Part shown: positions 1 through 11,995 of the stretch, one piece after another
How the letters are laid out: each line of letters opens with the position of its first letter
How positions within the stretch are numbered: position 1 is the first letter of the stretch
Assembly (NCBI RefSeq): GCF_027409185.1
Contig: NC_084461.1
Coordinates: 145,807,001 to 145,871,000 of the forward strand
Source: Cynocephalus volans
Taxonomy: Eukaryota; Chordata; Mammalia; Dermoptera; Cynocephalidae
Direction of reading: 5' to 3'
Length of the DNA: 64,000 bases
Program-made: the position numbers and the translations under genes
The notes under the pieces: generated by a model
What the model was told of the DNA's origin: nothing
Seen by the model: only the letters and a program-made list of their open reading frames with translations
Databases searched by the model: none

Positions 1-829
1 CACCAGAGCAGCCTGCTGATGTTAAGAAGGAAAAATGTGGATTGCACTGGCCAAAACATATTTTTTTGCATTGATGTTAATTTGCATATTGGGTTTAGTT
101 CTTTTAATATATGAGGCATAAGTTTACTGTTGTCAAAATGTTGCTAGTTGTGAAAGGGGACAGGCAAGAGCAATGAAGGCACAATTACACGTGCTTAACA
201 GCATGATTGGAACTGCAAAGTCTTGCTACCATCTAGCTTCTTTGGAACGGAAACTATAGCCTCTAGAATTAGAGATAAATCTTTGTTACAGACCCATCAT
301 TTGGCCTCAGCTCGAATGTGCAACTCTCACTGTGACTCTTTCACTAAGACACCTTAGTGACCTTGAAATTTAACTCAGAAGGGTTACCAAGTTGGTATTA
401 TATAAATGTTACTTGAGTAAATAAATAAATTAACCTGTTTGTAAATGTCATAGAACTTAATAAATCCACACGTGCTGATTTTTACCTGATGCTTTTGCCT
501 TGAGACCAGTTAGCTATGCAAATTATATCACCCCCAGACATAGTTAAATAAATAATGATAAAGGAGTGCTGCCAATGTTGTCCATGACTCACTGCTGTTT
601 TGTTTTTTTTTTCTTTTTCCTGCAAAAACTACTGAAACAACCAACAGCACTACTTTGTGGAATCTCAGTAATATTTCCAAAGGGACATTAGATAATTTAA
701 TGAAATGATTTTAAGGTTTATTTGGAAATAAAATAGCATGTAACAGCAGCAAACTGTATATTATTGACATTACCTCAAATATATAAATCAGTTTTGCAGG
801 ATTGATATTTTAAGAATATCAAATTTGAC
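1..829. other. Anonymous AT-rich DNA
   Basis: I see no gene, RNA or recognisable repeat here. The stretch contains an octamer-like ATGCAAAT near 514, and a poly-T run near 600. Nothing supports a function. Confidence 0.5.
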
Positions 830-1019
830 TATCCAAACATATGCATGTTTCCCAATTTATTAATTTTCTTTTGTTACCCTCCAGTAACACTGTGGTTTCT
901 TCCACAGAGGCCTTGGATACCTTCTCATTTTGTCAAAGTTATTTTATGTAATTTTTTGCTACTGTTGACAGTCTTTTATTGTATTTCTAATATACTATTA
1001 CCAGTATGTAAGAAAGTAA
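830..1019 (-). mobile_element. Ancient L1 ORF2 fragment (left part)
   Basis: This T-rich segment resembles the antisense of an old mammalian L1 ORF2, with the usual run of TTT/ATT-rich codon complements. It appears to continue after 1,328, so the younger L1 at 1,020-1,327 landed inside it. The family is not assigned, and similarity is judged by eye. Confidence 0.4.
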
Positions 1020-1327
1020 TTTTTTTTATCGAATCATAGTTGATTATACATATTTTTGGGATTCAATGTTGATGTATGTTGATCAAATCAATATTACTAG
1101 TATATATATTGTTACAAATTGTACTTATTCTTTATGTCCCTTGTCCAATCTCTCCCTATCCCCCTCTCTCCCGCCTCCCACCACTGATAACCCTAGATTT
1201 CTTCTCTCCTTCAGAAAGAGTAATGGTTGCTCTGCTGATTTGTTGCCTAGATGATCTGTCGAATGCTGAGAGGTGTGTTCAGGTCCCCCAATATTATGAT
1301 AGAGCAGATGCTTCTTCTGTCACTCTG
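1020..1327 (-). mobile_element. Short internally deleted L1 with 9-bp TSD
   Basis: The left end is a T run followed by L1 3' UTR antisense sequence (1,030-1,195). This then passes directly into L1 endonuclease-region antisense sequence (1,237-1,300), which matches the equivalent region of the larger L1 at 9,172-9,240. The last 18 bases (1,310-1,327) match bases 11,508-11,525 of the larger L1's 5' region at 17 of 18 positions. The insert is flanked by AGAAAGTAA at 1,011-1,019 and 1,328-1,336, which fits a target-site duplication. Read on the minus strand, the order is 5' region, endonuclease, 3' UTR, with most of ORF1 and ORF2 missing. The boundaries are good; the origin by splicing or template jumping is inference. 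Confidence 0.65.
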
Positions 1328-2290
1328 AGAAAGTAAATTATCTTGATGTATTTTTTTTGTTATCCAGATATCTTACTAAACTTTTTCTAGGTATCTCTTT
1401 TGGATACTTTAGGCATTCACTAACAAGTGTAAGTTCAGATCCAATTTCCGTCTTGCAGAGTAAGGACTTTTCTCCCTAATTCTGCCTTGTAATACGGACT
1501 AGAAATTTTGAAATATTTTTAAACAGTAAAGATAAGATCTTGTCTATTCCTTCTAGTGTTTCAATGTTAGATGTGGTGTTGGATAGGAATTTGGTTACAT
1601 CGTTCTTGTTATGATTAGGGTGAATAAGTTCTAAGAATTATTTTTAAATAAAGATTTTTATTAAATGCTCTTAAAATCAACTCAAATGGTCAAGCAAAAT
1701 TTTCTCTGTATTTTAATATTTCGATCAATTTTATTAAAAGTCCTAAAATTAAATATTTTTGCATTTTTGTGCATATTCTTCTTAAACACACGATGCATTC
1801 TTCTTTTAATACATTGGTTCATTCAAGATGCTAGATTTTTATTTAGCATTTTTGCCCCCATGTTTACTGTTGCTATTGGTCCAAAGTCTTCTAATTTTGT
1901 GCTTTATCAGATTTTCTTAACAGTATTATGCTCAGTGCATAAAACAGATTGAGAACTTTCCTTTTTGTTTATTTTTATTTAAGTCTCCAGAGGGCTTATA
2001 TATTTAAAAAAAGGAATCATTTGCTTTTTGAAAGCTTGAAAGAACTGTGCTATAAAACTACCTAGACCTGAGGGTATTTGGGGAGGCAATTCTTTGGCTA
2101 ATTTTTTTCAATTTCTTCTCTGTTTATTGGTCTATTTCATTTTCTGCCTCTGAATATGTTTTAGTTATTTATGTTTTGGGGATTTTCACATTTTCCTGCT
2201 CCTTATTTTTGCTACCCATTCTCAAAATTAAGATGTGTATTTTGCATTCTAATAACATCTTTTCTTCTTTCTCCTCCTGTTCTCTCTCAC
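1328..2290 (-). mobile_element. Ancient L1 ORF2 fragment (right part)
   Basis: The sequence reads as diverged L1 ORF2 antisense, for example the reverse-transcriptase-region phrases near 1,390-1,425 and 2,060-2,170. It is old, with no open frame, and is probably the continuation of the fragment ending at 1,019. Family calls need RepeatMasker. Confidence 0.5.
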
Positions 2291-2555
2291 ACCATCATAG
2301 AATACTGATGTTACAATTACCAATTCTTCGTCACTGCCGATGTCAGCAGAAACTTTCAGATCTCTGCCAGCCGCTGTGCACCTGGAAAATTTTCAAATCC
2401 ATAAGTCACAAATATATAGGCCAATAACATATATGAGATAAGATACCCACTAAAAAGTTATTAATGTAGTCAGCACTTGAAGAGTTTTTTTACATACCTG
2501 TAAACATCTGGTTGTTTAAAAACCTTTATTTCTTGGTGTACGATTAAAGCTTTAT
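2291..2555. other. Anonymous spacer
   Basis: No gene or repeat was recognised between two L1 remnants. Confidence 0.5.
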
Positions 2556-2670
2556 TTTTTTAATTGAAACATATTGATTATACATATTATGGGGTACAGA
2601 GTTATATTTTAATACATATATACAATGTGCAATAATCAAATCAGGGCAATCAACATATTTAAAAACATTT
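2556..2670 (-). mobile_element. L1 3' end fragment
   Basis: An antisense L1 3' UTR is recognisable: a T run, then the ATTGATTATACATATTATGG block and the following 'gggtacagagttatattt' stretch. The same block occurs at 20,210-20,300. The right limit is approximate. Confidence 0.6.
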
Positions 2671-2999
2671 TTAATTGATTGAATATCATTATTTGTAGGT
2701 GTTTCACATAACAGACAAAGTCATTGAAGGACACCATATTGATGATTAAGAATTTCAAATACATATGGGAATTATTATGCAGTAATTGAAATGATTGAAA
2801 TAATAATGACTTAAGGGAAATCAAGGTATTTCTTTTTAAATTTCCTGTTACATACATGGAGGGTTGGTGGATCCCTTCTGATAGAATTTATCCTAGATAG
2901 TCTCATAAAATATTTAAAACTTTATTAAAGGCTTCTATTAAAGGATGTTAAGATTCTTTCTTTAAAAGCTTTTTTTTTCTTTTTCTTCCATGTGCTAGG
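2671..2999. other. Anonymous AT-rich DNA
   Basis: No gene or repeat was recognised; the left part may still be decayed L1. Confidence 0.4.
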
Positions 3000-3480
3000 C
3001 CCCTGTTCTAGGTGCTGAGAATAAATAGAACATTGTACAAAGCACACTTCTGCTTTCAAAGAGTTTACATGAAGATAGAGGCAAACAAACAACAAACATA
3101 AATGTCAAGCATAGTGGTGTAAAGGGGACACCTCAATGGGGTGGAGAGGGATCATGTTTTGGTAGGGTGGTCAAATGTGTCTTTTATAATGAAGAGGTAT
3201 TTGAAGAGAGACTTACTTGACAAGAAGTAGGAAGTTGTGCATATTTGGAAGATGCACTTTTTAGGCAAAGGAAGCAGAAAGCAAAGACATCAGTTTGGGA
3301 AAATATCTGATATGCTTAAAAGAATAGCATGAAGGAGTTCAGTGTGCCAGGGACAGAGTGAGTGAGGATGGGGAGTCAGGGAGACAGAAGGGAAGCAAAG
3401 CAGATCATGGCAGGCCATGGTGGCCATGATGAAGCCTTGGTATTTAAATCAAAGTGGGATGAGAAGTTGTTGAGTGGTTT
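3000..3480 (+). repeat. Ancient mammalian interspersed repeat, front part
   Basis: The segment begins with a 'gctaggcccctgttctagg' block, followed by 'gctttcaaagagtttacatg' and a purine-rich body. It belongs to the same old mammal-wide repeat as 27,620-28,437 and 62,975-63,215. I recognise the consensus by eye but do not assign its family name. A 66-codon open frame inside it (3,362-3,562) has no recognisable product. Confidence 0.5.
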
Positions 3481-3796
3481 TAACACCGTTCTAGAGTTTA
3501 AAACTATAATCCTATGTATGTGTAAAGAAGAATCATATACCTTTAAATATTTCCCCTGTTGATGCAAATAGCAATAAAAATATTTCCTGTCTTTCTCTAG
3601 AGGTAATCAGAAAGTGGATCATCATTGCCAGGGAGAGTGGACGTGTATGGCATAATCATTTGAGTTAGAGGCTCAAATGGTACTTCCTACTCTAAGATCT
3701 TATGATTATATGAGTCTGTGAATCTCACTCACTACACACTCCTCTAAGGAGATTTGCTTCCTAACTCTTAAGGAGTTTTGCAAGTAGAAAGTAAGG

Positions 3797-3872
3797 CAAT
3801 GTGGTTTACTGGCATAAGGAAAGGAACATTAAGCTTAGACTCTGGAGATTTTAATTCTAGTCTGAATTGTGT
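3797..3872 (+). repeat. MIR fragment
   Basis: The pattern 'gcaatgtggtttactggcataagg...agactctggagattttaattctag' matches the front half of a tRNA-derived MIR SINE, strongly diverged. Confidence 0.45.
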
Positions 3873-4149
3873 GGGACATTGCATATGACTCCTGTTTACT
3901 TTTCTAGCCTTCTGCACCCAAACAAGAGGGTTAAAGGATACACTTTAGGATTTACAGTGACACCAACATTCCATTACTCAATAAAATGTGCATCCACATT
4001 CACCTGTGCACATTTTTCATTCCAGTTCCTCACAGAATTTGTGTCTTCTGTTCACCTTCCCCATAAACAAGAAAAAGCTGACTTTAAAAAAAAACAAAAA
4101 ACATTATTTGAAGAATAGCTAGCAATTGATACCACTTATTTTCAAGATA

Positions 4150-4325
4150 CTTCAAACATCAAAAGTTATATCATCTCTTTTCCACATCAATATAAGTCTA
4201 TGTCATAGTAGGACAGATGTTACTACTACTCTTAAGAGAGGAGCAAATTAAAATGTCTATGTTAAATGATTTGTTCAAAATCACATAGCTATGCCTAATA
4301 AGTAAAAAAATAAAACCTGGCTTTT
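4150..4325 (-). repeat. MIR fragment, minus
   Basis: The order of a degraded reverse-orientation MIR is visible: an 'atcatctctt' block, a purine-rich 'gagaggagcaaatt' block, and 'caaaatcacatagct'. Confidence 0.5.
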
Positions 4326-5505
4326 CTATAATTTTTTAATATGCTGAGCTCTGGCTGAAGTAGAATACATCTGACCAAGGATGTAAGTGAAGGGAGGACC
4401 TGGCTCTTTTATGTTTGATCTAACTGGTGTTTAGTTAGCATGACAGAATAAGGCCAGACAGGAAAATTCTTCAGATTCCCTTATCTTATCAATAATGGTT
4501 ACCTCAATTGATCAGTCCTAGTGAATTAGATTTCTTCCACATGTTAATTTGCTTTTTCCACTGGAGCATTTTTTATTTAGGTTTCTTCACTCCCAATTTA
4601 TATTTTGGCCAGAAAAAACAACACGTGACTATAGTATAGAGGTAAGTTACAGGTATTAAATATTTAACTGCTAATTATGACTTCAAGACACATGTTGTGT
4701 AATGTGTAGTTTCAGGTTTGCTACTTCCCAAAACACAGCATTCCTGTTGTTTCCTATCTTAGGCGGTTCCTTTTCCTCCACCAGTGTGATCGTTAGAGCA
4801 CTGTCTTTGTCTGATAAAACAAAATCATTCAAGAGCAGATGAAGCTGTAATTACAATCAGAGTTCATACTTGCAGAAGATGAAATAAAAATTAAAAGTAC
4901 TAACTCTGTGACATTTTGATTATCTGGAAATTCTCCCAGTCTGACAGATGACTGTAGGGGCACATAGCTACATTTAAACGTAGAGACAAGAGGCTCCTTA
5001 TAAATCAAACAAAATTGTTCTGGACTAGGTTTTACCTGTATTTGCCAACTTTTTGGTTCCTGGGGAATTCTAGGTTTTTGATTAAGGCTTTGGTTATGAA
5101 TAACGGACTTTTTTTTCTTCAAATTATGGCTTGATGAGATGAAAAAAATAATATTCAAACCACTTACAAATGAAAAAAAAGAAAATGAAAGAAAGGACCA
5201 ATTCTGTTTTCTAAGGAGGAAGGGGAGTGATATGCTTCCACATTAAAAAAATGTACATGTTCTCTATTTTAAAAAATGGTAAGCCAAATAACAAAGTCCT
5301 TCCTCTGCTAGATGGTGCTTCTTCAATTAAGACTCCATTGTGCTGAGCAATAAATCAGTATTCATGGAGTCATGTTCACTTTGTGCAAGGCATCCAACTC
5401 ACACAGCAGGTTCTTCCTACATTTTTAAACAGAAATGATACAGCCACAGTTCAATAACTTCAAGAACTACTGAAAGTATCCAACTTTTTAGAAAAGAACA
5501 CAAGA
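4326..5505. other. Anonymous AT-rich DNA
   Basis: No gene, RNA or repeat was recognised across about 1.2 kb. A 109-codon reverse frame (4,829-5,158) is low in complexity near its start, matches nothing I know, and lacks coding signals. Confidence 0.5.
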
Positions 5506-5824
5506 AATCCTTTTTTTTTTGTTAGATATAATTCTATTTTTTATTTTATTTTATTTTTATTGGTTATGAACTTTCATGGGGTAAAAAGCTGATTGTCACC
5601 ACTTCTGCCCAAGATGTGATGGCCAGATCCATACTGGCAGCATGCCCATTACCACAAATTGTGATTATACCCCATGTCCCCCACCCAGTTATCCCCCCAA
5701 TTATCCCCGACCTCCCTCTCCATCCCCCTTTCCCCACTCCACTTTGTACCCCTACATATGTTCTCTCCCTCTGCAAGTCCACTAAACCACGATGGTCTTT
5801 CTTTCCTTCCTTATTTCTCTCTTA

Positions 5825-8800
5825 GCTCCCACTTATGAGAGAGTACATGCGGTATTTATCCGTCTGTGCTTTGCTTATTTCACTCAACATAAGTTTCTCC
5901 AAGCTCATCCATGTTTTTGCAAATGGTAGAATTTAATTCTTTTTTATGGTAAAGTAGTATTCCATGGTGTATATATACCACATTTTGCTTATCCAATCAT
6001 TTATCGATGGACATTTAGGTTGGTTTCATATCTTGGCTCTTGTGAACAGAGCTGTGATGAACATGGGAGGGCAGGTATCCATTTGACATGATGATTTCCA
6101 TTCCTTTGGGTATATACCTGGAAGTGGGATTGCTGGATCATGTGGAAGGTCTATCTGCATTTGTTTGAGAAAACTCCGTACTGTTTTCCATAGGGGTTGT
6201 ACTAATTTACAGTCTTACCAACAGTGTAGGAGTGTTCCCTTGTCTCCACATTTTCTCTGGCTTTTGCTATTCTCCATCTTTTTGATTATAGCTAGTCTAA
6301 CTGGGGCAAGGTGATATCTCAATGTGGTTTTACTTTGCATTTCCCTGATGATTAGTGATGCTGAGCATTTTTTCATGAACTTGTTGGCCACTTGCAAGTC
6401 TTCATCTAAAAAATATCTATTCAGTTCCTTTGCCCATTTTTTTATTGTTTTTTTTTATTGTGTAATTCCTTGAGCTCCTTGTACATTATGGATATTAATC
6501 CCTTGTTGGATACATAGTTAGCAAAAATTTTCTCCCACTCTGTAGGTTGTTGTTTCACTCTTGATTGTTTCCTTTGCTCTGCAAAAGCTTTTTAGTTGGA
6601 TATAGTCCCATTTGTTTATTTTTTCTTTTGTTGCTTGTGCTTTTTGGCTCATGTTCATAAAGTCTGTGCCTAGACCTAGTTCCTGAAGTGTTTCACCTAT
6701 ATTTTCCCTGAGTAATTTTACAGTTTTAAGTCTTATACTTAAGTCTTTAATCCATTTTGAGTTGATTTTAGTGTACAGTGAGAGGTGCATGTCTAGTTTC
6801 ATTCTTCTACATAGGATATCCAATTTTCCCAGCACCCCTTGTTGAAAAGGCAGTTTTTTCCCCAATGTATGTTTTTGTTGCCTTTGTCACATATCAGATG
6901 GCTGTAAGCCTGAGGGGTGATTTCTGGGTGCTCTATTCTGCTCTACTTATCTGAATATCTATTTTTATGCCAGTACCATGTTCTTTTGGTTACTATAGCT
7001 TTGTAGTATAATTTGAAGTCAGGTGGTATTATGCCTCTAGCTTTATTTTTTTTTGCTCAGGATGGCTTTGGCTATTTGGAGACTTTTGTTGTCCCATATG
7101 AACGTTGAGATTGTTTTTGTTTTTTGTTTTTTTTCCCATTTTTGTGAAGAATGTCCTTGGCATTTTGATGGGGATTGCATTGAATCTATAGATCACTTTG
7201 GGTAGTACAGACATTTTTGCAATGTTAATTCTTCAGATCCAAGAGCATGGAATGTCTTTCCATCTTTTTGTGTCATCTTTAATTTCTTTCAGTAGTGGTT
7301 TGTAGTTCTCATTGTAGAGATCTTTCACCTCCTTAGCTAAATTAACTCCTAGGTTTTTTTTTTCTTTTTTGTGACTGTTGTAAATGGGCTTGCTTTCATG
7401 ATTTCTTTTCTGTTAGCTCATTATTGGAAAATCTAAATGCAACTGATATTGGGGCATTTATTTTGTATCTTGCAATGTTACTGAAATTAACCAGCTTTAG
7501 GAGTTTTTGATAGAGTCTTTAGGTTTTTCTATATATAGTATCATGTCAACTGCAAATAGGGACAGTTTGACTTCATCTTTTCTAATCTGGATGCCCTTTA
7601 TTTCTTTCTCTTGCCTGATTGCTCTGTCTAGTACCTCCAGTACTATGTTAAATAGATGTGGTGAGAGTGGGCATCCTTGTCTTATTCCTGTTCTTAAGGG
7701 AAAAGCCTTCCATTTTTCCCCATTCAGAATGATACTGGCAGTAGGCTTGTCATAGATGGCTTTTATTGCATTGAGATACTTTCCTTCTATACCTAATTTG
7801 TTCAATCTTTATCATGAAGGGATGTTGAATTTTGTCAAATGCTTTTTCAGCATCTATTGAGATAATCACTTGGTTGTTGTCCTTGGTTTTGATGATGTGA
7901 TGTATCACATTTATTGTGTTTTGTAGGTTGAACCATCCTTTCAGCCATGGGATGGATTCCATTTGATCATGGTGTATAATTTTATTGATGTGTTGTTGTA
8001 TTCTGATTGATAATATTTTATTGAGGATTTTTGCATCTATGTTCATCAAGGATATCGGCCTGCGAGTTTCTTTTTTTGTTGTGTCTTTATCTGGTATTGG
8101 TATCAGAGTTATGTTAGCCTCACAAAATGAGTTTGGGAGAATGGCTTCTGTTTCAATTTTTTGGAATAGTTTGAAGAGAATTAGAATTAATTTTTCTTTA
8201 AAAGTTTGATAGTATTCAGCTGTAAAACCATCCACACCTGGGCTTTTCTTAGTTGGAGGACTGTTGATTACCACTTCCATCTCATTGCTTGTTATTGATC
8301 TATTCAGGTTTTCTGTCTCTTCTTGGTTCAGTCTTGGTAGTTTGCATGTGTCCAGAAACTTATCCATACCTTCCAGGTTTTCAGATTTGTTGTCATATAG
8401 TTCTTTTTCATAATCTCTAATGATTCCTCATATTTCTGTGGTATCAGCTGTAATGTCTCCCTTTTCATTTCTGATTTTTGTTATTTGGGTCTTCTCTCTT
8501 CTTTTTTTTTTTTTTGTTAACCTAGCTAATGGTTCATCTATATATCTATCTTCTTGAAAAACCAACTTTTTATTTCATTGATCTTTTCTATCATTTTGGG
8601 GGTTTTTATTTCATTTAGTTCTGCTCTGATCTTAATTATTTCTTTCTGTCTACTACCTTTGGGATTGGATTGTTGTTGTTTTTCAAGTTCTTTGAGGTGC
8701 AGTGTTAGGTTATTTTTTTGAAGTCTTTACATTCTTTTGATGTAAGTGTTTATTGCAATAAATTTGCTCTTTGGTACTGCGTTTACAGTATCCCACAGGT

Positions 8801-9650
8801 TTGGGTATGATGTATCTTTATTTTCATTCGTTTCAAGAATTTTTTTGATTTTCTGTTTAATTTCTTCTTGAATCCATAGGTCATTCAAGAGCCTATTGTT
8901 TAGTTTCCATGTATTTGTATAGTTTCCAGGGTTTTTCTTATTATTAATTTCCATTTTAGTCCATTGTGGTCTGAAAAGATGCTTATAATGATGATTTCAG
9001 TTTTTTAAAATTTGCTGAGACTAGATTTGTGACCTAATATATGGTCTATCCTGGAGAATGTTCCATGTGCTGTTGAAAAGAAAGTATATTCTTTAGTTGT
9101 TGGGTGAAATATTTTGTATATATGTTCCAGGTCCAGTTGATCTAAGGTGTAGTTAAATCCTTTGTCTCCGTTGATTTGTTGCCTGAAGGATCTGTACCAT
9201 ACTTACAGTGGGGTGTTCAGGTCACCCACTATTAACGTATTAGGGCCTATTTCTTTCTTTAGGTCTAAAAGTATTTGCTTTGTATTTCTGGGTGCTCCAG
9301 TATTGGGTGTATACATATTTATGATTGTTATGTCTTCTAGCTGGATAGATCCTTTTATCATTATATAGTGCCCTTCTTTGTCTCTTTTTATGTTTTGGGG
9401 GTTAAAGTCTATTTTATCCAATATAAGAATAGCTGCTGCTCATTTTTCTTTTCCGTTTGTGTGGTATATCTTTTTGCGTCCCTTCACTTTTAGTCTATGT
9501 GTGTTTCTACAGGTGAGATGGGTCTATTGAAGACAGCATATACTTGGGTCTAGCTTTTTAATCCCATCAGTCAGTCTGTGTCTTTTGAATGGAGACTTGA
9601 ATCCATTCTCATTTAGGGTAGTTATTGACAGGTATTGTTTAATTACTGTC
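5825..9650 (-). pseudogene. L1 ORF2 (endonuclease/reverse transcriptase), broken
   Basis: ORF2 of L1 nicks target DNA with an AP-like endonuclease and copies L1 RNA with a reverse transcriptase. Fragments in order on the minus strand are the endonuclease (9,203-9,421, containing INMYTPNTGAP and the VGDLNTPL catalytic segment), the linker (8,727-8,954), reverse transcriptase (7,750-8,367 and 7,497-7,805, containing [20 protein letters not shown]), and C-terminal parts at 7,029-7,214, 6,518-6,865 and 6,215-6,397. The RT motif normally reading FADD is FAVD at about 7,540-7,551, an Asp-to-Val change at a metal-binding residue. Frameshifts and stops separate the blocks. The C-terminus ends with the usual SLISGS followed by TAA. 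Nonfunctional. Confidence 0.85.
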
Positions 9651-9995
9651 ATTTAAGTGCTTTTTGTTTAGATGTTTCAAATATCTTTTGGTCATTACTT
9701 CTTTTATTTCTCTTCTTCAACGTTAGTTGGAAATTTGATATGGCATGATTTAGCTTCTTTCTCTTTCTCATTGACATTTTTGTTTCAACAGTGGGTATTC
9801 ATGATAGTGATCATCATTATTCAGATTCCAGATGAAAGACTCTCTTGAGTATTTCTTGCAGGGCTGGTAGTGTGGTGGTGAACTCCCACAATTTTTGTTT
9901 GTCTGGGAAATATATACTATTTCTCCCTCATTTCTGAAGGAGAGCCATGCTAGGTAAGGAATTCTTGGCTGGCAATTTTTTTCTTTTAGTATTTT

Positions 9996-10257
9996 TTGTT
10001 TGTTTGTTTTGTTTTGTTTCTCTACATCTTTGAATTTATTTTTTTTATTATTATTTTTTAAAATTTTATTTATTTATTTTTTAAAAAATTTTATTATGTC
10101 GATATACATTGTGGCTGATTATTGTTGCCCATCACCAAAACCTCCCTCCCTCCTCCCTCCACTCCTCCCCCCCAACAATGTCCTTTCTGTTTGCTTGTTG
10201 TATTAACTTCAAGTAATTGTGGTGTTATATCTTCTTCCCCCCCCCCCCTGGTTTTTT

Positions 10258-10320
<63 letters not shown>

Positions 10321-10682
10321 TATATATTAATTTTTAGCTCCCACCAATAAATGAGAACATGTGGTATTTCTCTTTCTGTGCCTGACTTGTTTCACTTAAT
10401 ATAATTCTCTCAAGGTCCATCCATGTTTTTGCAAATGGCAGTATTTCATTCGTTTTTATAGCTGAGTAGTATTCCATTGTGTAGATGTACCACATTTTCC
10501 GTATCCACTCATCTGATGATGGACATTTGGGCTGGTTCCAACTCTTGGCTATTGTAAAGAGTGCTGCAATGAACATTGGGGAACAGGTATGCCTTCGACT
10601 TGATGATTTCCATTCCTCTGGGTATATTCCCAACAGTGGGATAGCTGGGTCGTATGGTAGATCTATCTGCAATTATGGAAAA
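9996..10682 (-). mobile_element. 5'-truncated L1 nested in the ORF1 of the larger L1
   Basis: TAGTATTTT occurs at 9,987-9,995 and 10,683-10,691. Removing the insert rejoins the host L1 reading smoothly, so the duplication is secure. The insert has a T/GTTT-rich tail complement at the left, a 3' UTR (to about 10,333), and the last 112 codons of ORF2 (10,334-10,672), still open. These include FTIAKSWNQPKCPSSDEW and the terminal FIGGS. Truncation is in the ORF2 C-terminal region. The uninterrupted frame and the good TSD suggest it is younger than its host. The GT microsatellite at 10,262-10,317 lies in its 3' UTR. Confidence 0.88.
10262..10317. repeat. (TG)28 microsatellite in L1 3' UTR
   Basis: An uninterrupted TG run of 56 bases follows a C run (near 10,238-10,248) in the nested L1's 3' UTR. 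Length polymorphism is expected. Confidence 0.95.
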
Positions 10683-11699
10683 TAGTATTTTGAATATATC
10701 ATTCCACTTTCTTGTGGTGTAGGGTTTCAGTTGAGAAGTCTGCTGTTAGTTTGGTGCAGGTACGCTTGTAGATGACTTGGTGCTTTTCTCTTGCTGCTTT
10801 TAGAATTCTGTCTTTGTCTTTAAGCTTTACAAATTTGACTACAGTGTGTCTTGGGGAGGATCTTTTTGGATTGAATATGTTTGTGGAACTTAGAGCTTCC
10901 TGAATCTGAAGGTATGCATCTCTCCCTACACTTAGGAAGTTTTCCATTATTATTTCCTTGAATATGTTTTCAATACCTTTTCTTTTCTCCTCTTCTTCTG
11001 GAGTGCCCACAACTTGGATGTTAGAGTACTTGAGGTAGTCTGCTATCTTTCTTAGATTGTCTTCATTATTTTTAATTCTTTTTTCCTTTTTTTTTGTCTG
11101 CCTGGATTACTTCAAAAAGACCATCTTTGAGATCTGAAATTCTTTCTTCTGCTTGCTCTAGCCTGCTGCTCAAGCTCTCTATTGTGTTTTTTATTTCATT
11201 GAGTGAATCTTTCATTTCTAGGAGTTTTGTTACATTCTTTTTTAAGGTATTAATCTCTTTGTAAATTTCCTCCTTTATATTCTGGATATTTTTTCTTGTT
11301 TCCTTGTGTTCTCTAATTAAGCCTTCTTTTATCTCACGGAGTTTTCTTAAGATCATTGCTCAGAATTCCTTTTCAGACATTTCAATGATTCCTTGTTCTA
11401 TGGGGTCTGAAATTTGAGCAGTACTGTATTCCTTCGTTGGTGTCATATCTTCTTGTTTGTAGTTCTAGTATTTTTTCTTTGATGTTTGGTCATCTGGTAG
11501 AGGACTTGCTTCTTCTGTTACTCTGGGGTTGGCTATGAGGATAAAGACTTCCTCCTCTAGTTGCAGGCTCTACCGGTGACTCCTCTCATATCAGTGTAGT
11601 TAAGTGAGTGGCAGGTTGCCTGCAGAGGGGCCCTGGCTGCTACTGTGGTGGTAAACTGTCTTTGGTGATAGAAAGGGTGGCAGTGTCTATATTACACCA

Positions 11700-11995
11700 C
11701 CTCGGCTCCTGTTCCAGCTTTCTGTGGCTGTAGACTGAGCCCTTGGTGCTGAGCTGGTCTCGGGCTCACCTCTGCAGTTTCTGTGCTATGTGCGCCTCCC
11801 TTCCCCCTGGGGCCATAGACTGAGCCTCAGTGCTCCAAGGGTCTCAGCTCACCTTGGCAGCTGCTGGGCTGTGTGCATTTCCCCTCCCCCCCAGGGCCTT
11901 AGACTGGGCCCTCAGTACCACACGGGTCTCAGCTCACCTTGGTGGCTCTGGGCTGTGGGCACTTCCTTTCCCTCTGGGCAACAGAAGAAATTCTA
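11700..11995 (-). promoter_or_regulatory. Tandem 84-85-bp monomers in L1 5' UTR (probable promoter)
   Basis: The anchor GGTCTC followed by a CTCACC block recurs at 11,756, 11,840 and 11,925, giving spacings of 84 and 85 bases. A partial fourth unit lies before the first. Each unit carries a GGGCTGTG-like block and a C-rich block, then a TAGACTG block. The segment is far more GC-rich than its surroundings and lies upstream of ORF1. This is where L1s keep their internal Pol II promoter, and some lineages build it from monomers. Promoter activity is inferred from position only. Confidence 0.65.

Larger units (their letters stand above)
9810..11356 (-). pseudogene. L1 ORF1 (RNA-binding chaperone), interrupted
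   Basis: ORF1p trimerises through a coiled coil and binds L1 RNA. The N-terminal coiled-coil half is open at 11,072-11,356 (Lys/Glu/Leu-rich, with SSRLEQAEERISDLKDG). The RRM/C-terminal half is open at 10,699-11,010, with EEIM-like 'KEIIMENF' and the conserved 'DKDRILKAAREK'. The remainder lies beyond the inserted L1, at 9,810-9,987. The ORF was broken by the 687-bp younger L1, and there is also a break between the two halves near 11,010-11,072. Family assignment is firm from motif order; no function is expected. Confidence 0.8.

Noticed and set aside
9996-10682. Treating the two L1s at 5.5-12.1 kb as one rearranged element
   Set aside because: The 9-bp TSD and smooth rejoining of host sequence show a separate insertion.
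11700-11995. CpG-island-like GC-rich patch as a gene promoter
   Set aside because: It is the 5' UTR of the L1, in tandem units, with few CpGs.
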